9,859 nt of DNA from positions 1 through 9,859 of the forward strand of contig JAUVQC010000031.1 in assembly GCA_030598305.1 (NCBI GenBank), given 5' to 3'. This stretch comes from Actinomycetes bacterium (GTDB taxonomy: Bacteria > Actinomycetota > Acidimicrobiia > UBA5794). The translations under genes were made by a program, and so were the position numbers. The notes under the pieces are model-generated. The model did no database searches. It was not told the DNA's origin and worked only from the letters and a program-made list of their open reading frames with translations. This document shows positions 4,420-9,859 of the stretch, one piece after another; positions within the stretch are counted from its first letter, which is position 1; each line of letters opens with the position of its first letter.

Positions 4420-6057
4420 GTGACCCATTCTGAAACCCTTGACCGTGCGGTTCAGGCGATCGAGGAACGTTCCTACTGGAGCGCCTACCCCGAACATCCC
4501 AAGGCTTACGGCGAGGAAGCGCCGTCGGTAGGTGAGTCAGCGTTCAATGATCTTCTCGGTAAGTCGTTCGCCACCGATCAGGCCCACGACGGGTACATCG
4601 AGGTGGCAGAGTCATCGCCCTTCGGTATCGAACTCGGCGTCACCTACCTCGCAACAGATATCGACACCGTTATCTCAGCTGCGACCGCATCGATGGGTCC
4701 TTGGGGGAAGCTCTCGGCCCAAAAAAGGGCCGACATCTGTCTCGAGATTCTCGATCGTCTCGCTGGCAACAGCTTCGAGATGGCACAAGCAGTTCAGCAC
4801 ACGACCGGGCAGAGCTTCCTCATGGCGTTCCAGGCTGGCGGACCTCATGCACTCGACAGAGCTCTTGAGGCCGTTGCGTATGCCTACAGCGAGCAGAAGC
4901 GACTGCCAGACCCCTTGACATGGGAGAAACCGCAGGGCAAGCGGGATCCTCTCGTCATCGAGAAGCGATGGATCACGAGGCCACGTGGCGTTGCCATCCT
5001 CATTGGTGTGTCGACATTCCCGACATGGAACGGCTACCCGGGGATCTTCGCCAGCCTCGCCGCCGGGAATCCTGTCATCGTGAAGCCGCACCCCGCAACG
5101 ATCCTTCCCCTTGCGGTGTTCGTCAGGATCGCACGAGAGGTCCTCGCCGAGCAGGGCTGTGATCCCAATGTCGTGCAGCTACTCGTTGACACGCCAGGCA
5201 ATCCCGTGGGGAAGGACCTGGTCATGCGACCAGAGGTCGGCATTGTCGACTACACCGGAGGGTCCTCGTTCGGGAACTGGCTCGAGGAGAATGTCACGCA
5301 CGCGGAGGTGTACACGGAGAAGGCGGGAGTCAACTCGGTCATCCTCGACTCGGCTCCCGACCTCGGTCCCGTGTTCCGCAACTTATCGGTGTCCATGACG
5401 ATGTACTCGGGCCAGATGTGCACGACCCCACAGAACCTGTTCGTTCCGGAGTCGGGCGTGACTATCGGGGGTGAGCACGTTCCCTATGAAGAGGTGGTCG
5501 GTGGGTTTGCCAAGGCGATCGGCGGCCTCCTCGGTGATGATGCTCGTGCGGGGGCGATCCTTGGGGCGATCAAGGGAACAGACACACTTGATCGGCTTGC
5601 CGACGCGACGGGTCTTGGGAATGTACTGCTCGAATCCCGTGAGGTCCCGAGCGAGGAGTTCCCAGCCGCAACGATCCGTACTCCTGCGATCATCGAAGTG
5701 GATGGCACATCAGATGCCTTCGGCAACGAGATGTTCGGGCCGGTGATCTTCGTCGTCAAGACGAAGTCGACGGATGACAGCATCACGCTCGCCAGGGAAG
5801 CGGCACTGGCCAGCGGCGCGATCACCTGGTTGGCGTACACCAACGATGACGCTGTGCAGGATGCTGTCATCGATGCCGCAGTGGATGCCGGCGTGTCGGT
5901 GGCCTTCAACCTGACGGGTGGTCTCTTCGTGAACCAGTCCGCCGCCTACTCGGACTTCCATGTCACCGGTGGCAACGCTGCTGGCAACGCATCGCTCACC
6001 GACCCGGCCTTCGTAGCCCGCCGGTTCATCACCGTCGGCATCCGCATCGAACCGTAA
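4420..6057 (+). CDS. paaN: PaaN, aldehyde dehydrogenase of phenylacetate degradation
   Basis: PaaN is a NAD(P)-dependent aldehyde dehydrogenase related to the dehydrogenase half of PaaZ, but without the MaoC-type hydrolase domain. It is thought to oxidise the semialdehyde made when the oxepin-CoA ring opens. From GTG 4420 it is 545 residues, normal for PaaN (about 550). Family stretches include TTGQSFLMAFQAGGPHA, WEKPQGKRDPLVIEKRW and STFPTWNGYPG. The catalytic set is present: Asn204 (PTWNG), Glu300 (TEKAG) and Cys334 (SGQMCTTPQN), with the Glu-Cys distance of 34 typical of the superfamily. The C-terminus has NLTGGLFVNQSAAYSDFH. The start is chosen for the AAAGGA site and because MTHSETLDRA resembles the usual PaaN N-terminus. 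The separate ring-opening hydratase it would need is not in the window. The acyl-CoA synthetase follows after 130 bp. Confidence 0.92.
   Translation: MTHSETLDRAVQAIEERSYWSAYPEHPKAYGEEAPSVGESAFNDLLGKSFATDQAHDGYIEVAESSPFGIELGVTYLATDIDTVISAATASMGPWGKLSAQKRADICLEILDRLAGNSFEMAQAVQHTTGQSFLMAFQAGGPHALDRALEAVAYAYSEQKRLPDPLTWEKPQGKRDPLVIEKRWITRPRGVAILIGVSTFPTWNGYPGIFASLAAGNPVIVKPHPATILPLAVFVRIAREVLAEQGCDPNVVQLLVDTPGNPVGKDLVMRPEVGIVDYTGGSSFGNWLEENVTHAEVYTEKAGVNSVILDSAPDLGPVFRNLSVSMTMYSGQMCTTPQNLFVPESGVTIGGEHVPYEEVVGGFAKAIGGLLGDDARAGAILGAIKGTDTLDRLADATGLGNVLLESREVPSEEFPAATIRTPAIIEVDGTSDAFGNEMFGPVIFVVKTKSTDDSITLAREAALASGAITWLAYTNDDAVQDAVIDAAVDAGVSVAFNLTGGLFVNQSAAYSDFHVTGGNAAGNASLTDPAFVARRFITVGIRIEP
4715..4732. 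repeat. Perfect inverted repeat with A6 loop inside paaN
   Basis: CGGCCC (4715-4720), six A residues and GGGCCG (4727-4732) form a perfect 6-bp G+C stem with a homopolymer loop about 300 bp into paaN. It encodes ordinary residues (SAQKRA) and may be chance; the stem could stall or attenuate transcription. Confidence 0.6.
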
Positions 6058-6087
6058 CGCTGGATTCCTGAGTCCCGAGGGTAAGAA

Positions 6088-6110
6088 TTTCGGTATTTAT
6101 AGAACTGAAA
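6088..6110. promoter_or_regulatory. AT-rich imperfect inverted repeat in the paaN/acyl-CoA synthetase gap
   Basis: TTTCGGT (6088-6094) and ACTGAAA (6104-6110) pair with one G-T mismatch around a nine-base AT-rich centre (ATTTATAGA). It is the most AT-rich spot of the 130-bp gap, with a centre-to-centre layout like a regulator operator. It is too weak to be a terminator. Function unknown. Confidence 0.3.
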
Positions 6111-6121
6111 CGCACATCGAC

Positions 6122-6150
6122 AAGACAAGTCCCCCAGATTCGTCTAAGTT
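6122..6150 (+). promoter_or_regulatory. Possible promoter of the acyl-CoA synthetase/liv genes
   Basis: AAGACA (6122-6127; four of six bases match TTGACA) and TAAGTT (6145-6150, TANNNT) are separated by exactly 17 bases. Transcription would begin near 6157, giving a leader of about 30 bases that contains the inverted repeat at 6159-6174. No terminator is seen after paaN, so read-through from paaN is also possible. Confidence 0.4.
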
Positions 6151-6158
6151 CGTGACAC

Positions 6159-6174
6159 CTCAGAGAGATCTGAG
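6159..6174. promoter_or_regulatory. Perfect inverted repeat CTCAGA-N4-TCTGAG, candidate operator
   Basis: The 6-4-6 palindrome lies 14 bases before the synthetase ATG and just after the predicted transcription start, a position where a bound repressor would block the promoter. Its right half is part of a nine-base word, CTGAGTCCC (6170-6178), that also occurs at 6068-6076 just after paaN, and CTGAG recurs at 6178-6182. The binding protein is unknown; a TetR-type regulator of fatty acid or phenylacetate genes would fit but is a guess. Confidence 0.4.
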
Positions 6175-6187
6175 TCCCTGAGACATT

Positions 6188-8059
6188 ATGACTTCAACGC
6201 TTGAACACACAGACACGTGGGACCTGAGCGGCGCGTACCCGACCGTTGCGTGGCGCGCGCGTGATTGGGCCGAGCGGACTCCTGACGCCGTTGCCATGCG
6301 CGACAAGGACTTCGGGATCTGGCACGAGCGCACATGGTCGATGCTGTGGGACGAAGTCGTCATCACAGCCCACGCGTTGCTGGCGCTGGGCGTCAAGCAG
6401 GGTGACGTGGTGTCGATCCACTCTGAGGATCGACCCGAGTGGGTCGTGCTCGATCTCGCAGCAGTAGCCATTCGCGCTGTGTCAACAGGCTTGTATCCCA
6501 CAAATCCGAGCGCCGAGGTCCGCTATCTGCTCAACGACTCGGGTGCCAGCGTGCACTTCGCGGAGGACCAGGAGCAGGTCGACAAGGTTCTTGAGGCTGA
6601 AGAGGGTGCTTTCCCCAATATCGAAACGATCATCTACATCGAACCCCGCGGGCTGCGGACCTATGACGATGATCGGTTGGTGTTCTGGGATGACTTCATG
6701 GCCATGGGCCGCGAACATCGGACAGAACACGGCGGAATGGTCGAGACCATCATGTCTGAGGCTGAATCCGATGACATCATGACTCTCGTCTACACGTCGG
6801 GCACCACCGGACCACCGAAAGGTGCGATGCTCGACAACTCCAACGTCGACTTCGCCATCGAACGGATCATCAACGCTGCCGATCGCACCCGTGACGGCAA
6901 GCCGCCCGGTCCCTCCGACGTCGTCCTCACCTATCTCCCGCTCGGTCACGTCGCTGAGAGGATCTTCTCGACCTGGACGATGTGCGGGAATGGAGTTGTC
7001 CTCAATTTCGCCGAGTCGATCGAAACGGTGCAGACGAATCTCAGAGAGGTTCAGCCCACGCTGTTCTTCGCTGTGCCGAGGATCTGGGAGAAGATCCATG
7101 CCACAGTGCACATCAAGCTCAATGACGCAACGTTCTTCAAACGAATCCTGAACGGAATCGGCCTGCGTCTCGCTGCTTTCATCGGTAGGGATCGGGTTGC
7201 CCATGACGGTGACTTCACATGGAAGAGCAGACTCGCGTATTGGATCGGTTATCCGATCGTCCTGAGGGCATTACAGGAGCGCATCGGACTCAGGCACTGC
7301 CGCTGGGCGGGTACGGGTGCTGCGCCCATCGCGCCAGAGGTACTCGAATTCTTCATGGGTCTGGGCCTCCCCGTATACGAGTTGTACGGAATGACCGAGA
7401 ACTCGGCAGTCGCGACATTGAATTTCGAAGGTCGTGTCAAACTCGGTACGGTTGGCGAGCCGTACCCGGACATCGGGTTGCGAATTGATGAGGACACCGG
7501 CGAGATCCAGACAAAGCACGCTGGCAATTTCGTTGGCTATTGGAAGAAGCCCGAAGCAACCAAGGAGACTTTCACCGAGGACGGGTGGCTCAAGACCGGA
7601 GATGTCGGCGTGTGGGTGGACGGCACGCATGTAAAGATCGTCGACCGCATCAAACACATCATCATCACCTCTGGTGGCAAGAACATCTCGCCTTCCGAGA
7701 TCGAGAACAGCCTGAAGACATCTGTCTTTGTCAAGGAGGCGATGGTCATAGGGGATGGTCGGAAGTACCTCTCAGCTTTGATCGCGATCGAGTATGACGT
7801 GGTCGGGGATTGGGCGCTCAGACGGAAGATCCCGTATACGACATATCGTGATCTCTCCGAGAAGTCCGAAGTGATCGAGCTCATGCAGGGTGTCATCAAC
7901 GAATCCAACGAGAAATTCGCACGTGTCGAACAGATCAAGCGGTTCCGCATGATCCCGAAGGAACTCGATCACGAGGACGGGGAGTTGACTGCAACCCAGA
8001 AGCTGAAGCGCAGTGCCATGGAGGACATGTTCGGTGATCTCGTGGAGAGCATGTACTGA
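6188..8059 (+). CDS. Long-chain-type AMP-forming acyl-CoA synthetase
   Basis: An ANL-family enzyme that activates a carboxylic acid with ATP to an acyl-adenylate and then to the acyl-CoA. It has 623 residues, the size of FadD15/FAA-like ligases and larger than phenylacetate-CoA ligase PaaK. Visible motifs are the P-loop YTSGTTGPPKG (202-212), YGMTEN (400-405), GWLKTGD (466-472), the hinge IVDRIKHIIITSGGKNISPSEIE, and the C-terminal LTATQKLKR (600-608), which carries the lysine of the adenylation step. The region around TYLPLGHVAERI and FFAVPRIWEKI is typical of the long-chain group. The substrate could be a fatty acid or an aryl-alkanoic acid. The ATG at 6188 has only a weak purine stretch before it. 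Its stop overlaps the ATG of a possible short ORF (TGATG), and livH follows closely. Confidence 0.92.
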   Translation: MTSTLEHTDTWDLSGAYPTVAWRARDWAERTPDAVAMRDKDFGIWHERTWSMLWDEVVITAHALLALGVKQGDVVSIHSEDRPEWVVLDLAAVAIRAVSTGLYPTNPSAEVRYLLNDSGASVHFAEDQEQVDKVLEAEEGAFPNIETIIYIEPRGLRTYDDDRLVFWDDFMAMGREHRTEHGGMVETIMSEAESDDIMTLVYTSGTTGPPKGAMLDNSNVDFAIERIINAADRTRDGKPPGPSDVVLTYLPLGHVAERIFSTWTMCGNGVVLNFAESIETVQTNLREVQPTLFFAVPRIWEKIHATVHIKLNDATFFKRILNGIGLRLAAFIGRDRVAHDGDFTWKSRLAYWIGYPIVLRALQERIGLRHCRWAGTGAAPIAPEVLEFFMGLGLPVYELYGMTENSAVATLNFEGRVKLGTVGEPYPDIGLRIDEDTGEIQTKHAGNFVGYWKKPEATKETFTEDGWLKTGDVGVWVDGTHVKIVDRIKHIIITSGGKNISPSEIENSLKTSVFVKEAMVIGDGRKYLSALIAIEYDVVGDWALRRKIPYTTYRDLSEKSEVIELMQGVINESNEKFARVEQIKRFRMIPKELDHEDGELTATQKLKRSAMEDMFGDLVESMY

Positions 8060-8130
8060 TGGCTGATCCCTCCGATCGTTACGCCAACATGAGGACCACG
8101 CCCTCGGGAACTTCTGCATGCCCCAACTGA
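8059..8130 (+). CDS. Possible 23-residue coupling ORF between the synthetase gene and livH
   Basis: The ORF begins at the ATG of a TGATG overlapping the synthetase stop and ends in a second TGATG at 8128-8132, whose ATG is in frame with livH. GGAGAG (8044-8049) lies nine bases before its ATG. The peptide (MADPSDRYANMRTTPSG and six more residues) is polar and shows no known motif. It may serve only to carry ribosomes into livH, or be the remnant of a lost gene such as an ABC ATPase; it may also be chance. Confidence 0.3.
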   Translation: MADPSDRYANMRTTPSGTSACPN

Positions 8131-9104
8131 TGTTCATCCTGGGCCAGACGACCCTTCCGACAGGCTTCGAGAAGTTCCTTGCAGCCGTGATCGACGGCCT
8201 GGCCCTCGGCTCGATCTACGCACTCATCGGCCTCGGCTTTGTCCTGATCTTCAAGGCGACGCAAGTGCTGAACTTCGCCCAGGGTGCTCTCGCTGCGGTC
8301 GGCGCGTACTTCGTTGCGTACTTCGTTGGGATTCTTGACATTCCCGGGCGGTGGCTCCCGGAATCGATTCCCCCTCTTCTGAGCTGGTCCCTGTCGGTGT
8401 TCCTCGCAGTGATCGCTGCGGCGATTGTGGGCATCATCATCGAGCGGCTGTTCATCAGGCCAATGATCGGCGAGCCACTGTTCTCGATCGCGATCATCAC
8501 CCTCGGTATCGACATCATGTTGCGATCCCTGCTCGACAACATGATCGGGACGGGCATTCGACCGCTCAATCACCCCTTTGGCATCAACGTGTTCACGTTC
8601 GGGAACATCCGGGTACCGCATGCCCAGATCGCCACGTTCGTTGTGGCTCTCGCTCTTCTGGTTGTCGTCGTGGCCTTCTTCAGGACGAAGCTGGGCGTGG
8701 CAATGCGGGCGACCGCCTTCGATCAGGAGGCGGCAATGGCCCAAGGCATCAGCATCGGGCGAATATTCGCTGCTGCATGGGCCATCGGTGCGGGTCTTGC
8801 GGCGATCGCTGGCGTATTCGCATCGGTCGAGCCGAGAGCAACGGGCGTGTCTGTCGCGACTGCCTTCGTCGTGTTTCGTGCATTCCCAGCGGTGGTCATT
8901 GGCGGTCTCGACTCCATTGGCGGCGCAGTGTTGGGTGGCTTCATGATCGGCCTTGCACAGGTACTCGCGGGTGTCTACCTCGAGGCAAACTTCGATTTCC
9001 TCGGTGCAGGGTTTGCGACAATCGTTCCGTACCTCCTCATGATGCTCGTCCTGCTTTGGCGACCATATGGAATCTTCGGCACTGAGGAGATTCGACGCGT
9101 ATGA
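8118..9104 (+). CDS. livH: Branched-chain amino acid-type ABC transporter permease LivH
   Basis: An integral membrane permease of the LivH family, which pairs with LivM to form the channel of a binding-protein-dependent importer for branched-chain amino acids, urea or aromatic and other organic acids. It has 328 residues from ATG 8118. The hallmark N-terminal segment is present: DGLALGSIYALIGLGF, then ATQVLNFAQGAL (about 26-58). Several hydrophobic helices follow, and a cytoplasmic loop at about 188-215 (TKLGVAMRATAFDQEAAMAQGI) that contacts the ATPase. The C-terminus has GGLDSIGGAVLGGFMIGL. A weak GGGA (8106-8109) precedes ATG 8118; ATG 8130, in the TGATG after the short ORF, is an alternative start four residues shorter. 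Its stop overlaps the livM start as ATGA. Being next to an acyl-CoA synthetase rather than amino acid genes suggests an organic acid substrate. Confidence 0.92.
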   Translation: MPQLMFILGQTTLPTGFEKFLAAVIDGLALGSIYALIGLGFVLIFKATQVLNFAQGALAAVGAYFVAYFVGILDIPGRWLPESIPPLLSWSLSVFLAVIAAAIVGIIIERLFIRPMIGEPLFSIAIITLGIDIMLRSLLDNMIGTGIRPLNHPFGINVFTFGNIRVPHAQIATFVVALALLVVVVAFFRTKLGVAMRATAFDQEAAMAQGISIGRIFAAAWAIGAGLAAIAGVFASVEPRATGVSVATAFVVFRAFPAVVIGGLDSIGGAVLGGFMIGLAQVLAGVYLEANFDFLGAGFATIVPYLLMMLVLLWRPYGIFGTEEIRRV

Positions 9105-9859
9105 GAGGGCGGCCGAGACTCTTCGTATCGTACGAATCAGAACAGGCGATGCTGCCGGGTTGGACCCGTCGTGTCGCGGTGGCACTGTTCCTCGCAGCGC
9201 TGTTGACGATTCCACTCCAGTTGATTCCCGGTCTCAAGTGGCTGGGTGAGAACTCATGGCTCACGTTGCTGGGACGAGTTCTCATCATGGCGATTGCCGC
9301 GCTTGGCCTCCACCTGCTGCTCGGGTTGGCCGGTCAGGTCTCACTCGGGCACGCTTTTTTCATGGGAGTTGGCGCGTACACCGCTGCGGTGGTTGGCGGT
9401 GAAGGAACAGATAAGTTGTGGGGGCTCGGGCTGCCAATATGGGTTTGGCTTCCGGCTGCAGGAATTGTCGCGGCCCTGATCGGAATACTCGTGGCTCCAA
9501 CAGCGGTGAGGGTTCGCGGCCTATATCTTGCGATCGTGACACTTGGCCTGGTGTTCATCGGGGAGTACCTGTTCGCGAACCTCGGTTTCATCACCGGTGG
9601 CTCCGAACGGGGGCGCCGATGGCCGTCACTCGAGTTCAAGTTCTGGAAGGAGGAGGTTCCGTTCATCGATTTCGCATCGGATGGGGCATGGTTCGGTGTC
9701 GAGTTCAGCCGTCAGGCCAAGTCGTTCTACCTGCTTCTCGCGTTCGTCATCGTATTCGCGATCCTCGCCAAGAACATCCAGCGCACGAGGATCGGACGAG
9801 CCTCCATGTCGATTCGGGACCGAGACGTGGCAGCTGAGGTGATGGGTGTGGCAGAGGCG
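9101..9859 (+). CDS. livM: Branched-chain amino acid-type ABC transporter permease LivM (3' end beyond the right edge)
   Basis: The second permease subunit of the Liv-type importer, open for 253 codons from ATG 9101 to the right edge. The start overlaps the livH stop (ATGA), implying translational coupling; GAGGAG (9084-9089) lies 11 bases upstream. A polar N-terminus of about 20 residues precedes a first helix at about 25-43. The LivM signature GLAGQVSLGHAFFMGVGAY spans about 75-93. It is followed by RVRGLYLAIVTLGLVF (137-152), a glycine-rich FITGGSERG loop (163-171), a further helix at about 208-222, and the ATPase-contacting RIGRASMSIRDRDVAAEVMG (230-249). A T6 run at 9354-9359 encodes Ala-Phe-Phe without breaking the frame. 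The ATPase and binding-protein genes probably follow outside the window. Confidence 0.93.
   Translation, partial: MRGRPRLFVSYESEQAMLPGWTRRVAVALFLAALLTIPLQLIPGLKWLGENSWLTLLGRVLIMAIAALGLHLLLGLAGQVSLGHAFFMGVGAYTAAVVGGEGTDKLWGLGLPIWVWLPAAGIVAALIGILVAPTAVRVRGLYLAIVTLGLVFIGEYLFANLGFITGGSERGRRWPSLEFKFWKEEVPFIDFASDGAWFGVEFSRQAKSFYLLLAFVIVFAILAKNIQRTRIGRASMSIRDRDVAAEVMGVAEA

Noticed and set aside
4719..4729. Programmed -1 frameshift at the A6 run in paaN
   Set aside because: The in-frame codons are CAA AAA AGG, which do not fit the X XXY YYZ slippery pattern, and the downstream frame of paaN is intact with all catalytic residues.
6058..6087. Intrinsic terminator after paaN
   Set aside because: No strong stem followed by a T-run is present; the only nearby hairpin is AT-rich and weak.
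6482..7204. A 240-codon open frame on the minus strand opposite the acyl-CoA synthetase
   Set aside because: No family pattern, and it lies wholly within the core adenylation domain of the plus-strand gene.
8079..9215. A 378-codon open frame on the minus strand opposite livH
   Set aside because: Its translation is rich in Asp, Glu, His and Arg without any domain pattern. It is the mirror of the hydrophobic codons of livH, which has clear family motifs.

Overview
The window looks like chromosomal DNA of a moderately high-GC actinobacterium, possibly one of the Acidimicrobiia or a related marine or soil lineage. The grounds are codon use, start codons with no Shine-Dalgarno sequence but a TANNNT -10 element exactly six bases upstream, an HtrA protease with a long proline-rich cytoplasmic head before its single membrane anchor, and a PaaN-type phenylacetate enzyme. 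The taxonomic guess is inference. No phage, transposase, CRISPR array, tRNA or rRNA was seen.

Layout, left to right. (1) 1-1201, minus: a membrane-anchored HtrA/DegP-type serine protease whose PDZ end lies beyond the left edge. (2) 1213-1680, plus: moaE, catalytic subunit of molybdopterin synthase. The two start codons are 12 bp apart, and two -10 elements lie back to back between them. (3) 1658-1804: a cluster of compact triloop hairpins and a 23-bp direct repeat between the convergent ends of moaE and the next gene; the first repeat copy encodes the last residues and stop codon of MoaE. (4) 1794-4375, minus: a three-gene run, in transcription order a lipoprotein with a BsuPI-like domain, a PaaJ/PcaF-type thiolase and a HEAT-repeat protein. 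(5) 4420 to the right edge, plus: paaN, a long-chain-type acyl-CoA synthetase, a possible 23-codon coupling ORF, livH and the start of livM.

How it fits together. PaaN and the PaaJ-type thiolase suit two consecutive late steps of the aerobic CoA-dependent phenylacetate pathway: semialdehyde oxidation after ring opening, then thiolysis of the 3-oxo acyl-CoA. The acyl-CoA synthetase with a Liv-type ABC permease pair suggests uptake and CoA activation of an organic acid. The substrate cannot be read from the sequence. The epoxidase (paaABCDE), paaG, paaK and the ABC ATPases and binding protein are not in the window.

The most interesting signals are regulatory or structural: two divergent promoters with abutting or overlapping -10 elements, apparently leaderless on three of their four outputs; the hairpin/direct-repeat cluster; a TGATG-bounded micro-ORF before livH; and an inverted repeat just upstream of the acyl-CoA synthetase. 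I saw no wholly new multi-gene system.
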